A stretch of 32,089 nt of DNA from Arthrobacter sp. HY1533 (GCF_027568515.1 NZ_JANKZF010000042.1:1-32089), one strand, 5' to 3'; shown: positions 7,584-16,508, numbered from the stretch's first letter. Made by a program: numbers and translations. The notes: a model not told the origin generated them from the sequence alone.

Positions 7584-8171
7584 TCAGCGGGGGGTGCGGC
7601 TCAGCGGTGACTGCGGCTCGTTGGGGTCGAATTCCTCGAAGGAGCCGATGAAGCCGGGGTCTGAATCCTGCGATTCCCGGCGCCGGCCGTGCCGCAGCAC
7701 GTACAGTTTGTTGGCGGCGAAGGCCAGGGCGCCAACGGCCACCAGGTGCATCGCGCCGCCCAGCACGTCGACGTGGATGACAGCTGCCAGGAACCCCGTC
7801 ACGGCGACGGCCCCGCCCACCGTGACGAGCAGGCGCAGCTGTTCAAAGCGTCCGTACACGGCAACGGCTGCGCCAATGGCCAGCCATGGCCCGGCGCCGT
7901 TGAGGAAGGGAATCAGCGCGAACAAGACGATGCCAAGGCCGGTTCCCCCGGCAAGGTACAGGTAGTGATTCCGTGGGGCCAGCCACCACGACGGGTGCTT
8001 CCACAGCCAGGCTGCGCTCAGGGCGCCCACCACGATGGCGCCGGCAACGAAGAAGCGAGCGTCGGCGCCGTTTCCCTTCTCAGCCACCATGCTGATGGCG
8101 AGGGAAACCAGGAAGAGGAAGGACAGGCCAAGCATCGGAACCCAGTTGTTCCCCACATGCCTTGTCTTCAC
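7584..8171 (-). CDS. Six-helix membrane protein, hypothetical
   Basis: A 195-residue integral membrane protein of unknown family, with about six hydrophobic helices spread over residues 8-165. A charged cytoplasmic-type tail (RHGRRRES, then FEEFDPNEP) follows. GTG 8171 has GGGAGG eight bases upstream. An alternative ATG at 8252, also with a good AGGAG site, would add 27 residues. It is convergent with the lipoprotein gene and divergent from lhr. Confidence 0.7.
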   Translation of the reverse strand: MKTRHVGNNWVPMLGLSFLFLVSLAISMVAEKGNGADARFFVAGAIVVGALSAAWLWKHPSWWLAPRNHYLYLAGGTGLGIVLFALIPFLNGAGPWLAIGAAVAVYGRFEQLRLLVTVGGAVAVTGFLAAVIHVDVLGGAMHLVAVGALAFAANKLYVLRHGRRRESQDSDPGFIGSFEEFDPNEPQSPLSRTPR

Positions 8172-8312
8172 TGTGCCAGCCTCCCAAACCGTCCAAACCA
8201 ACCAGGCTGGCCGTGGGCGTGCACAAGCTGCCGGACCGGCCCCGGCATTCATTGCCGCTCCTACCGTTTAGATTACCGCTAGCCACGGACACTTGCGGAC
8301 CGCTGCCGCAAT

Positions 8313-11300
8313 GTGGGCACCATGCGGCATGATGGAGCCGTGCAAGGAACAACGCCCGGCGGTCCGCCCACCACCGCCATGACCCAATTCGCCGCGGCCA
8401 CGCGCGAATGGTTCCTCGGCGCGTTCGGATCCCCCACCCCGGCCCAGGCGGGGGCCTGGGAGGCCATTGCCGGCGGCGCACATTCCCTGGTGGTTGCCCC
8501 CACGGGTTCCGGCAAGACCCTGGCTGCTTTCCTGTGGTCGCTGGACGGGTTGATCGCCCAGCCGCCCGCGAACCCCCAGCCCGGGGAAAAGGCCAGCACC
8601 CGTGTCCTGTACATTTCGCCGCTGAAGGCCTTGGGCGTGGACGTGGAACGCAACCTCCGGGCGCCCCTGATCGGCATCACCCAGACAGCCGCCCGCCTGG
8701 GCCTGGCCGCCCCGCACGTCAGCGTGGGCGTGCGTTCCGGCGACACTCCGGCCAGTGAGCGCCGCCGCCTCCTGAGCCACCCCCCGGACATCCTCATCAC
8801 CACGCCGGAATCCCTGTACCTGATGCTGACGTCCAAGGCCCGGGAAACCCTCACCGGCGTGCACACCATCATCATTGACGAGGTCCACGCCGTGGCCGGC
8901 ACCAAGCGCGGCGCCCACCTGGCCGTTTCACTGGAGCGGCTCGACGCCCTGCTGGACACCCCTGCCCAGCGCATCGGGCTCTCAGCCACCGTGGAGCCGC
9001 ACTCCACCGTGGCCCGCTTCCTGGGCGGGTTGGCGCCGGTGACCATCGTGGCGCCCGCGAGCACCAAGACCTGGAACCTGGCGGTCACTGTCCCTGTTGC
9101 CGACATGACCGAGCTGCCGGCGCTGGCCGCCGCACACGACCTCGGCCCCGCCTCCGGGCTGGCCCCCAACGCCTCCATCTGGCCGCATGTGGAGGAAAAG
9201 ATTGTGGACGCCGTGCTGGCCAAGAACTCCACCATCATCTTTGCCAATTCGCGGCGGCTGGCCGAGCGGCTCACGGGCCGCCTCAACGAGATTTACGTGG
9301 AGCGGCTCGAACTGGATTCGCTGGTCGAGCCTGTCGAGACCCCTGGACCGGACTTCGACAAGCTCAACCACCGGTCCCCCACCCGGCTGCCGGCGGAGAT
9401 GATGGCGCAGGCCGGATCCGTGGCGGGTGCGCCCAACGTGCTGGCCAAGGCCCACCATGGCTCGGTCTCCAAGGAACAGCGGGCGCTGATTGAGGACGAC
9501 CTCAAGTCCGGCCGGCTGCGCGCCGTGGTCGCCACCTCCAGCCTTGAGCTGGGCATCGACATGGGCGCCGTGGACCTTGTCATTCAGGTGGAATCGCCGC
9601 CGTCGGTGGCCAGCGGGCTGCAGCGGGTGGGCCGCGCCGGGCACCAGGTGGGCGAGATCTCCGAGGGGTTGCTGTTCCCCAAGCACCGGGCGGACCTGCT
9701 GCATTCGGCCGTGACGGTGGAACGCATGCTGGCCGGCGGGATTGAGCCACTCTCCATCCCGGCCAACCCGCTGGACATCCTGGCCCAGCAGACAGTGGCG
9801 GCCACGGCCCTGGAATCCGTGGACGTGGACGTGTGGTTTGAGACCGTGCGCCGCAGCGCACCGTTTGCCGCCCTGCCGCGATCGGCCTTTGACGCCACGC
9901 TTGACCTGCTGGCCGGGCGCTACCCCTCCGACGAATTTGCCGAGCTGCGCCCGCGCATCGTGTGGGACCGGACCGCCGGCACCATTACGGGACGCCCCGG
10001 CGCACAGCGGCTGGCCGTGACCTCCGGCGGGACCATTCCTGACCGCGGCCTGTTCGGCGTGTTTATTGTTGGTGACTCTGGCGACCGGGCTGGTGGAGAG
10101 CCAGGCGCCACCGCCGCCGCCAACAAGGGCGGGCGCCGCGTGGGCGAGCTCGACGAGGAGATGGTCTACGAATCCCGGGTGGGCGACGTCTTCGCCCTGG
10201 GTGCCACGAGCTGGAAGATCGAGGACATCACCTTTGACCGGGTCCTGGTCTCCCCCGCGTTTGGCCAGCCCGGCAAGCTGCCGTTCTGGAAGGGCGACTC
10301 CCTGGGCCGGCCGGTGGAGCTGGGCCGGGCACTCGGCGCGTTCATCCGCGAGGTCAGCGCCGCGCCGCGCAAAAAAGCACTGGCCCGCTGCACGGCCACG
10401 GGGCTCGATGAGTGGGCCGCGGACAACCTGCTGGGCTACCTGGACGAGCAAAAGGCCGCCACCACGCAGGTCCCGGATGACAAAACCCTCATGGTGGAAC
10501 GCTTCCACGACGAGCTCGGCGACTGGCGCGTGGTCCTGCACAGCCCCTTCGGCATGCCCGTCCACGCCCCCTGGGCGCTGGCTGTCGCGGCAAGGCTGCA
10601 CGAACGGTACGGCCTGGACGGCTCCGCCATGGCCTCCGACGACGGCATTGTGCTGCGCGTGCCCCTCATGGACGACGAACCGCCCGGCGCGGAACTTTTC
10701 ATGTTTGACCCCGAGGAACTGGACGGGATCGTCACGGCCGAGGTGGGCGGCTCCGCCCTGTTCGCCAGCCGATTCCGCGAATGCGCAGCCCGCGCGCTGC
10801 TGCTTCCGCGGCAGAACCCCGGCAAGCGCTCGCCCCTGTGGCAGCAGCGCCAGCGCTCGGCCCAGCTGCTGGACGTGGCCCGGAAGTACCCGCAGTTCCC
10901 CATCGTGCTGGAAACCGTCCGCGAATGCCTGCAGGACGTCTACGACCTCCCCGCGCTGAAGGACATTGCCTCCTCCCTGGAGCGGCGCGAGCTGCGCATG
11001 GTGGAAACCACCACCAACGAGCCCTCGCCCTTTGCCCGCTCCCTGCTCTTTGGCTACGTGGCCAGTTTCCTCTACGAGGGTGATTCCCCGCTGGCCGAGC
11101 GCCGCGCGGCCGCCCTGTCGCTGGACCCCGCCCTGTTGGACGAGCTCCTGGGCCGGGCCGAGCTCCGCGAGCTCCTGGACCCCAACGTCATTGCCCTCAC
11201 CGAGTCGCAGCTGCAGCGCCTGGCCCCCGACCGCCGTGCCCGCGGCATGGAGGGTGCGGCGGACCTGCTGCGACTGCTCGGGCCACTCTCGTTGGACGAG

Positions 11301-13178
11301 GTCGCCGCCCGCCTTGTGCCGGAAGCTGCCCCTGAAACAGACGACGGCGGGCACCTCGCCACGGCGGCCGGCCACCTTGCCGGGCTGGTTGCCGCCAACC
11401 GCGCCCTCCGCGTCAACATGGCAGGAGGGGAACGCTTTGCCGCCATCGAGGACGCGGCCAGGCTGCGCGACGCCCTCGGCATCCCGCTGCCCATGGGTGT
11501 GCCACTGGCCTTCATCGAGCCAGTGGCAGACCCCCTGGGCGACCTCATCGGCCGCTATGCCCGCACGCACGGCCCCTTCACCGCCGCGGATGTGGCGGCC
11601 AGGCTGGGACTGGGTGTCGCCGTCGTGCATTCCGGGCTGGCACGGCTGGCCGCGGACAAGCGGGTCACGGAGGGCGAGTTTATCCCCATCGGCTCCCCTC
11701 ACTCGCAAGCTCGTGACGGGTCCCTCGCCGCCGTGGGCCCATCTGAGGGGCTCGCCCGGCAGGAATCGGGCAGCGAGTGGTGCGACGTCCAGGTGCTGCG
11801 GCAGCTGCGCAGCCGGTCGCTGGCGGCATTGCGGGCCGAGGTTGAGCCAGTGGATGCCGCCGCCTTTGCGCGGTTCCTGCCGGCCTGGCAGCACGTGACG
11901 GCAGCTTCCGGTTCCCCTGCCCTGCGCGGCCTGGACGGAGTCCTGACGGTGGTGGACCAGCTGGCCGGCGTGCCCATTCCGGCCTCCGCGTGGGAGCCGC
12001 TGGTGCTGGCGGCCCGGGTTGCCGACTACTCCCCCGCCATGCTCGATGAGCTCACGGCCACCGGTGAAGTGCTGCTTGCCGGGGCTGGTGCCATTGGCTC
12101 CAACGACGGCTGGTTGAGCCTGCATGTTGCGGAATCCGCGGAGCTGACGCTGGCACCGCCGGCCGACTTTGACCCTACGGAGTTCCAGCAGCGCGTGCTG
12201 GCGGCACTGGAAAACGGTGGCGCCTACTTCTTCCACCAGCTGCGCGAGATGACTGCCGACGGCCCCGACCTTGCCGCCTCCGACTCCGACCTCACGGCTG
12301 CCTTGTGGGAGCTGCTGTGGGCCGGGCGGATCAGCAACGACACTTTCTCCCCCGTCCGGGCGCTGTTGGCCGGCGGGCACACGGCGCACAAGCAGAAGGC
12401 TCCGCCGTCGCGCCTGCGCCCTGCCCGGGCCGGCCGCTACGGCCGGCTGCCCGGACGTGCCGCGGGTGCGCAGCGCGGCGCGCCTCCCCTGGGTGCGGGC
12501 CGCTGGAGCCTGCTGCCTGCCTCACCGCTGGCCGATCCCGCCTCGATGGGCAGCGCCCAGGCCACCCTGCGCGGGCATGCCCTGGCCGAGCTGTTCCTTG
12601 ACCGGTACGGGGTGGTGACGCGCGGCTCCGTCATGAATGTGGGGCTGCCGGGCGGATTCGGCCTCATGTACAAGGTCCTGGCCCGGCTGGAGGAGAGCGG
12701 CAAGTGCCGGCGTGGCTACTTCATCGAGCACCTGGGCGCGGCACAGTTCGCCGTCCCGGCCACGGTGGACAGGCTGCGCACCTTCAGTGAGGATGCCGCA
12801 CTGAACCCGCGCCCGCCGCAGGCCCTTGCCCTGGCCGCCACCGACCCCGCCAACCCGTATGGCGCCGCCCTGCCGTGGCCGCCGCTGGAGTCGGGCCACC
12901 GGCCGGGGCGCAAGGCCGGCGCCCTGGTGGTGATGGTCGACGGCGTCCTGGTCCTGTACGTGGAGCGCGGCGGCCGGACGCTGCTGTGCTTCAGCGGCGA
13001 TGAGTCCGTGGTTGCCCTGGCGGCCGGGGCCTTGGTCCAGGTGGTCCGTCGGGGCGCGATCGACAAGATGGCCATCGAGAAGGTCAACGGGGCAGACGTC
13101 CTGGGCACGCCCCTGGCCGCGGCGCTGCTCGCGGCCGGCGCCAACAGCTCCCCCCGGGGAGTGCGGATCCGTGCCTGA
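8313..13178 (+). CDS. lhr: Lhr-type ATP-dependent DNA helicase, full length
   Basis: A 1621-residue superfamily-2 helicase of the long actinobacterial Lhr type (mycobacterial Lhr is about 1500 residues). Motifs on this numbering: Walker A APTGSGKT (62-69), DEVH (189-192), SATVEP (near 225), a SSLELGIDMG block (near 412) and QRVGRAGH (437-444). The winged-helix and Lhr core follow, then the long C-terminal extension. Mycobacterial Lhr is a DNA-translocating helicase induced by DNA damage. The start is uncertain: the frame opens at GTG 8313, and GTG 8340 or ATG 8379 are possible, none with a strong ribosome site; conserved sequence begins after 8379. The gene carries in-frame insertions (9321-9371, about 10066-10125 and about 11690-11785). 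Its TGA overlaps a copy of the nei start sequence. Confidence 0.93.
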   Translation: MGTMRHDGAVQGTTPGGPPTTAMTQFAAATREWFLGAFGSPTPAQAGAWEAIAGGAHSLVVAPTGSGKTLAAFLWSLDGLIAQPPANPQPGEKASTRVLYISPLKALGVDVERNLRAPLIGITQTAARLGLAAPHVSVGVRSGDTPASERRRLLSHPPDILITTPESLYLMLTSKARETLTGVHTIIIDEVHAVAGTKRGAHLAVSLERLDALLDTPAQRIGLSATVEPHSTVARFLGGLAPVTIVAPASTKTWNLAVTVPVADMTELPALAAAHDLGPASGLAPNASIWPHVEEKIVDAVLAKNSTIIFANSRRLAERLTGRLNEIYVERLELDSLVEPVETPGPDFDKLNHRSPTRLPAEMMAQAGSVAGAPNVLAKAHHGSVSKEQRALIEDDLKSGRLRAVVATSSLELGIDMGAVDLVIQVESPPSVASGLQRVGRAGHQVGEISEGLLFPKHRADLLHSAVTVERMLAGGIEPLSIPANPLDILAQQTVAATALESVDVDVWFETVRRSAPFAALPRSAFDATLDLLAGRYPSDEFAELRPRIVWDRTAGTITGRPGAQRLAVTSGGTIPDRGLFGVFIVGDSGDRAGGEPGATAAANKGGRRVGELDEEMVYESRVGDVFALGATSWKIEDITFDRVLVSPAFGQPGKLPFWKGDSLGRPVELGRALGAFIREVSAAPRKKALARCTATGLDEWAADNLLGYLDEQKAATTQVPDDKTLMVERFHDELGDWRVVLHSPFGMPVHAPWALAVAARLHERYGLDGSAMASDDGIVLRVPLMDDEPPGAELFMFDPEELDGIVTAEVGGSALFASRFRECAARALLLPRQNPGKRSPLWQQRQRSAQLLDVARKYPQFPIVLETVRECLQDVYDLPALKDIASSLERRELRMVETTTNEPSPFARSLLFGYVASFLYEGDSPLAERRAAALSLDPALLDELLGRAELRELLDPNVIALTESQLQRLAPDRRARGMEGAADLLRLLGPLSLDEVAARLVPEAAPETDDGGHLATAAGHLAGLVAANRALRVNMAGGERFAAIEDAARLRDALGIPLPMGVPLAFIEPVADPLGDLIGRYARTHGPFTAADVAARLGLGVAVVHSGLARLAADKRVTEGEFIPIGSPHSQARDGSLAAVGPSEGLARQESGSEWCDVQVLRQLRSRSLAALRAEVEPVDAAAFARFLPAWQHVTAASGSPALRGLDGVLTVVDQLAGVPIPASAWEPLVLAARVADYSPAMLDELTATGEVLLAGAGAIGSNDGWLSLHVAESAELTLAPPADFDPTEFQQRVLAALENGGAYFFHQLREMTADGPDLAASDSDLTAALWELLWAGRISNDTFSPVRALLAGGHTAHKQKAPPSRLRPARAGRYGRLPGRAAGAQRGAPPLGAGRWSLLPASPLADPASMGSAQATLRGHALAELFLDRYGVVTRGSVMNVGLPGGFGLMYKVLARLEESGKCRRGYFIEHLGAAQFAVPATVDRLRTFSEDAALNPRPPQALALAATDPANPYGAALPWPPLESGHRPGRKAGALVVMVDGVLVLYVERGGRTLLCFSGDESVVALAAGALVQVVRRGAIDKMAIEKVNGADVLGTPLAAALLAAGANSSPRGVRIRA
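9321..9371 (+). repeat. REP-like palindrome inside the lhr coding sequence
   Basis: GAGCCTGTCGA (9327-9337) faces a near-complement at 9355-9365; the extended 15-bp arms match at 13 of 15. It is the same element found twice at the lhr-nei junction and in part at 22366. It is read in frame as LVEPVETPGPDFDKLNHR (residues about 337-355), between the helicase lobes, where Lhr homologues as I recall them have a shorter loop. Confidence 0.75.
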
Positions 13179-13382
13179 GGGCTTGACCGTGCCTGAGGGC
13201 TTGGCGGTGATTGAGCCTGTCGAAATCGCCACCGGGTCTCGACAGGCTCGACCACCAGCACCCACTCGGGCACAGGGAGCTCACCGTGCCTGAGGGCTTG
13301 GCGGTGATTGAGCCTGTCGAAATCTCCACCGGGTCTCGACAGGCTCGACCACCAGCACCCACTCGGACACCGGGAGCTCACC
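13171..13382 (+). repeat. lhr-nei junction repeats: GTGCCTGAGGGC copies and two 97-bp units with REP palindromes
   Basis: GTGCCTGAGGGC occurs at 13171, 13189, 13286 and 13383. The last is the nei start and the first contains the lhr stop. The 97-bp units 13189-13285 and 13286-13382 differ at only 3 positions. Each contains a perfect 11-bp inverted repeat (GAGCCTGTCGA / TCGACAGGCTC; 13213-13249 and 13310-13346). Without the 212-bp insertion, the lhr stop and nei start would overlap as GTGCCTGA, so this looks like expansion of an overlapping junction. Confidence 0.85.
13189..13293 (+). CDS. Micro-ORF 1 in the lhr-nei junction repeat
   Basis: A 34-codon frame beginning GTG CCT GAG GGC and ending on the TGA inside the next copy of that sequence. 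The GTG copy at 13171 lies in the same frame and would give 40 residues. The product (VPEGLAVIEPVEIATG..) is low-complexity and not expected to be functional. Its interest is that it overlaps lhr or its start sequence at one end and the next micro-ORF by 8 nt at the other. Confidence 0.3.
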   Translation: MPEGLAVIEPVEIATGSRQARPPAPTRAQGAHRA

Positions 13383-13390
13383 GTGCCTGA
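13286..13390 (+). CDS. Micro-ORF 2 in the lhr-nei junction repeat
   Basis: A 34-codon frame copied from micro-ORF 1 by the 97-bp duplication. It starts at the third GTGCCTGAGGGC and stops at the TGA inside the fourth, which is the nei start (8-nt overlap). It could serve as a translational relay from lhr to nei. Expression is untested. Confidence 0.3.
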   Translation: MPEGLAVIEPVEISTGSRQARPPAPTRTPGAHRA

Positions 13391-14195
13391 GGGCGACACC
13401 GTCTGGCGCCAGGCCAAGGATCTGCGCGCCGTCCTTGAGGGGCGGGAGCTGGTGTCCAGTGATTTCAGAGTCCCCGCCCACGCCACCTTGGACCTGGCCG
13501 GATCCACTGTCACCTCCGTGCAGTCCCGCGGAAAGCACCTGCTCATGTTCGTGGCCGGACGGGTCATCCATTCACACCTGTCCATGGAAGGGCACTGGGA
13601 CATTTACCCCGTGGACGTCACCGGCCGGGCAGCAAAATGGCGCCGGCCCGCGTTCACGGCCAGGGTGGTGCTGCAAACCAGTGCGGCGGCAGCCGTGGGC
13701 TTCTCACTGGGCACGCTGGAAGTCTTGCCCGAAGCCCGGGTTGGGGACGCCGTCGGGCATCTTGGGCCGGACCTGCTGGGGCCGGACTGGGACGCGGAGG
13801 AAGCACTGCGGCGCCTGCAGGCGGATCCGGGCCGGGCTGTGGGGCTCGCGTTGCTGGACCAGCGGAACCTGGCCGGCATTGGCAACATCTACCGCAATGA
13901 ACTGTGCTTTTTGGGCGGCGCGCACCCCGCTGCGGCCATCGGGGACGTGCCCGGCTTGCCGCGCATGCTCGGGTTGGCCAAGCGGCTGCTGGAGGCCAAC
14001 AAGGACAGGGCGGCACGGTCCACCACCGGCGGACCTGCGCGCGGAGATGCCGCCTCGTGGGTTTACGGGCTGGCCGGGAAGCCGTGCAAGCGCTGCGGCA
14101 GCCTGGTCAGGCACGGCAAGTTGGCCGATCCGGCGTTTCCGGCCCGCGGCGCCCGGGACATTTACTGGTGCCCGCGCTGCCAGCCAGGTCCCTGA
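13383..14195 (+). CDS. nei: Fpg/Nei family DNA glycosylase (endonuclease VIII type)
   Basis: A 270-residue base-excision repair enzyme that removes oxidised bases and nicks the abasic site. After Met removal the protein starts Pro-Glu-Gly: catalytic Pro2 and Glu3. The conserved beta-hairpin Lys51 lies in SRGKHLLM. The helix-two-turn-helix is seen at NLAGIGNIYRNE, and a four-Cys zinc finger at the C-terminus (CKRC ... CPRC). GTG 13383 must be the start because the catalytic proline has to be residue 2; upstream in-frame sequence is REP repeat. In mycobacteria nei2 is also the neighbour of lhr, supporting a joint repair role. Upstream repeats duplicate its first 12 bases. Confidence 0.92.
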   Translation: MPEGDTVWRQAKDLRAVLEGRELVSSDFRVPAHATLDLAGSTVTSVQSRGKHLLMFVAGRVIHSHLSMEGHWDIYPVDVTGRAAKWRRPAFTARVVLQTSAAAAVGFSLGTLEVLPEARVGDAVGHLGPDLLGPDWDAEEALRRLQADPGRAVGLALLDQRNLAGIGNIYRNELCFLGGAHPAAAIGDVPGLPRMLGLAKRLLEANKDRAARSTTGGPARGDAASWVYGLAGKPCKRCGSLVRHGKLADPAFPARGARDIYWCPRCQPGP

Positions 14196-14198
14196 GGG

Positions 14199-14846
14199 CT
14201 ACTTGGCGGCAGCCAGGCGCTGGCGCAGGGTTTCCACGCCGGGCCCCTGAAGTTGTTCCAGGTAGGCGCCGCGCCCCGCCATTGCCATGACGAGCGCCAG
14301 GGTTGGCCCGGTGACCAATGAACCTGTGCCCGCGCCGAAGGGGCCGTCGTCGGCCTTGAGTTCAAGGCCGGCGGCGTTGCTGCGGCTGGGTACGGCGAAG
14401 TCCCGGCGCGCGAAGAATTCCGCGACAGGTGTGAGGGCTTCGATGCTGGGAACGTGCGGCAGCCCCAACGGCTGGCGGATGTCCTGAGCGTGCACCACCA
14501 CCTCGCCCAGGTAGGCGGCGGTGTCGGAGGTCGGCGCCGTGGTGCTGGTGACGATGGCCCGGAACTGCTCCAGGGTCTGTTGCGGGGTGGCCCCCAGATG
14601 CTCATTCAGCCGGCGCAGGTTGTGCACGTCCGGGCGGAACCGTGCACCGAGCATGCTGCGGATCCAGCGCCACTGGCCAATGCTCGCCGCGGCGCTCAGG
14701 TGCGCCACCACCTGCTCAACGTCCCATTGCCCGCACAGGGTACCGTGGCGCCACTGCTCTTCGCTGATTCCCGCGAGGTCTTCCGCCAGTGCGGCGCGCT
14801 CCGCGTGGGCAAGTGCCCACAGTTGGGTGTCCTGGGTTTTGGCCAC
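14199..14846 (-). CDS. DinB/maleylpyruvate isomerase-like protein (TIGR03083 type)
   Basis: A 215-residue protein of the DinB-like, mycothiol-dependent maleylpyruvate isomerase N-terminal type. It shows the family pattern of a helical bundle with WDVEQVVAHL (a metal-ligand His) and a later conserved VVHAQDIRQPLG histidine block. GTG 14846 is chosen for the AAAGGA upstream; the extension to 14939 lacks a site. Actinobacteria carry many such proteins, mostly uncharacterised, some linked to mycothiol-dependent reactions. It is divergent from the CPBP protease gene and nearly abuts the end of nei. Confidence 0.8.
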   Translation of the reverse strand: MAKTQDTQLWALAHAERAALAEDLAGISEEQWRHGTLCGQWDVEQVVAHLSAAASIGQWRWIRSMLGARFRPDVHNLRRLNEHLGATPQQTLEQFRAIVTSTTAPTSDTAAYLGEVVVHAQDIRQPLGLPHVPSIEALTPVAEFFARRDFAVPSRSNAAGLELKADDGPFGAGTGSLVTGPTLALVMAMAGRGAYLEQLQGPGVETLRQRLAAAK

Positions 14847-15007
14847 GGTGTTCCTTTGCTCGGCTCGGGGGATGTCGACTTTCACACTTGTGGGTGTGGC
14901 CCGTCGCGGCAAGGCTGCGACGTGTAGCTCCGATAACATCCTATCTAGGGCCGTCCATTGGCCCGATCCGCGATAGCGCTGACCTCAATGACCGAAGGGG
15001 ACCGATC

Positions 15008-15838
15008 ATGACCAGCCACGAAACATCTTCAGCATGGCAGCGATTCTGGGAGCGGGGCGGCTGGTGGAAGGCCGTGATCCTTGCCGCTGTCTACTTTGCG
15101 CTGTATGAGCTGGTCCCCCTTGTCATGTTGCCTATCCTGCGACCCTGGCTGGCTGATCCGGCGTCGGCGTCCTATGTTGTGGCCGGCTTTGTTGTTCCCA
15201 TCGCGTTCGGCGGGCTGCTGCTGGTGTTGTTTGCCCTTTCCGTGGGCTGGTTCAAGGAATTGTTCGCCCGCCAACCCATCCGGGGAGGCCGCTGGATGTG
15301 GGCGGCAGTCGCCGTGGTCCTGGTCTTCAACATCCTGCGCTTTGCCACGACCGACTACGCCGGGGCCGGATTCTCCTACGCCGCCGCCTGGCTGCTGGCG
15401 GGCCTGTGCATTGGCTTCGCCGAGGAGGTTCTGACCCGCGGCTTTGTTGTCAATCTGATGCGCAAGGCCGGGCACAAGGAGCTCGCCGTGGCCCTGGTCT
15501 CGGCAGCAGTGTTCTCCGCACTGCATGCCGGCAACCTGCTGGGCGGACAGTCGCTGTTCGCCACGGCCTTTCAGCTTCTGTACACCTTCGCGTTCGGCAT
15601 CTGCATGTACCTGACGCTGCGCGTCACCGGCAACTTGATCTGGCCGGTTCTGCTGCACGCCAGCACAGATCCCAGCATCTTCCTGCAGACGGCGCATCCC
15701 GTCGATAGCCCGCTGAGCCAGATCGCGTCCATGGGAAACTTTCCCGTCATTGCCTTGGGGCTGGTTGCCATCTTCTTCATCCGCGGCCAGGTGGCCAGCA
15801 AGGACGGCCTCGACGCCGGCTCCCTCGCTGAGCGCTAG
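15008..15838 (+). CDS. CPBP family intramembrane metalloprotease
   Basis: A 276-residue membrane protein of the CPBP/CaaX-protease-like (ABI) family. The active-site motifs are present: EEVLTRGF with Glu139, Glu140 and Arg144, then FSALH (Phe169 and His173), and HASTD (His217). About seven to eight hydrophobic helices surround them. ATG 15008 follows AAGGGG eight bases upstream. Members cleave prenylated-type or other membrane substrates, or act in bacteriocin self-immunity; the target here is unknown. It is convergent with the lipoprotein gene, 16 bp apart. Confidence 0.88.
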   Translation: MTSHETSSAWQRFWERGGWWKAVILAAVYFALYELVPLVMLPILRPWLADPASASYVVAGFVVPIAFGGLLLVLFALSVGWFKELFARQPIRGGRWMWAAVAVVLVFNILRFATTDYAGAGFSYAAAWLLAGLCIGFAEEVLTRGFVVNLMRKAGHKELAVALVSAAVFSALHAGNLLGGQSLFATAFQLLYTFAFGICMYLTLRVTGNLIWPVLLHASTDPSIFLQTAHPVDSPLSQIASMGNFPVIALGLVAIFFIRGQVASKDGLDAGSLAER

Positions 15839-15854
15839 CAGCTTCGACGGCGGC

Positions 15855-16508
15855 CTACAGCTCTGCTGAAACGGTCACAATGACCACCTGGGTGTCCTTG
15901 CTGCCGTCATAGCGAAGGTCGTAGCCCACGTTGAAGCCGAGCGCGTTGCCGTCCCCGAGGGAGTAGCTGCTTTTCCTGCCAGGATCGGCCTCGGCCCCGG
16001 AGATCCAGCGTTCAGTGACCTCGGCGTCGAGCCCGTAGTCCCGAACGCCGTCGCGCAGCAAATTAACATACTCCTGCAGGCTCGTGGCGGTGAGGAAGTA
16101 ATAGACGGTATCCAGTTCCGGGCTGGTGTCCGTGGTGCCGAACCTGGCGTGGTCGGTCTCCGCTTCAAGGGTGCCGGCGCTGCCGGTGATGGACAGGCGG
16201 AACTTCTCACCCTTGGCGGCGACCACGTCGGGGGCATGGGCGGAATCCGGCAGGCCGACGTCGGACTTGGCGATGGACCCGTCCCTGAAGTCGAGCCGCA
16301 ATGATTTCGACGCCTTGGCCCGTGCAATGCCCAGCTCGTCCAGGGTTGAGAATTCCGCATTGTCCACCAGCTCTTCCGGCGTGAAGTGCGGCGGTCCGCT
16401 GGTTTTCCGGAAGGTGAACCCGCAACCGGCCAACCCCATGCCGAGGGCAGCAGCGGCACCGGCCAGAACGGTGCGGCGGCGCAGCAACGGAGAAGTGGAC
16501 GGCGACAT
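15855..16508 (-). CDS. Putative lipoprotein with Tat-like signal
   Basis: A 217-residue exported protein. The N-terminus has a twin/triple arginine (residues 10-12), a hydrophobic stretch and the lipobox LAGC (Cys29), so it probably becomes a lipoprotein, possibly through Tat. The mature part contains polar beta-rich sequence with alternating Asp/Ser; no family is recognised. A GAAGGAAG site precedes the ATG. Function unknown. Confidence 0.75.
   Translation of the reverse strand: MSPSTSPLLRRRTVLAGAAAALGMGLAGCGFTFRKTSGPPHFTPEELVDNAEFSTLDELGIARAKASKSLRLDFRDGSIAKSDVGLPDSAHAPDVVAAKGEKFRLSITGSAGTLEAETDHARFGTTDTSPELDTVYYFLTATSLQEYVNLLRDGVRDYGLDAEVTERWISGAEADPGRKSSYSLGDGNALGFNVGYDLRYDGSKDTQVVIVTVSAEL

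Noticed and set aside
8982-12389. Open frame of 1135 codons on the minus strand
   Set aside because: It is antisense to lhr; its product is Gly/Gln/His/Arg-rich with no motifs. It reflects GC-rich codon bias opposite a real gene.
13308-13382. N-terminal extension of nei to an upstream start
   Set aside because: The catalytic proline must be the second residue; the extension encodes REP repeat sequence.
13171-13382. Repeats at lhr-nei as a CRISPR array
   Set aside because: Only two 97-bp units, no unique spacers, no cas genes, and the repeats contain the nei start.
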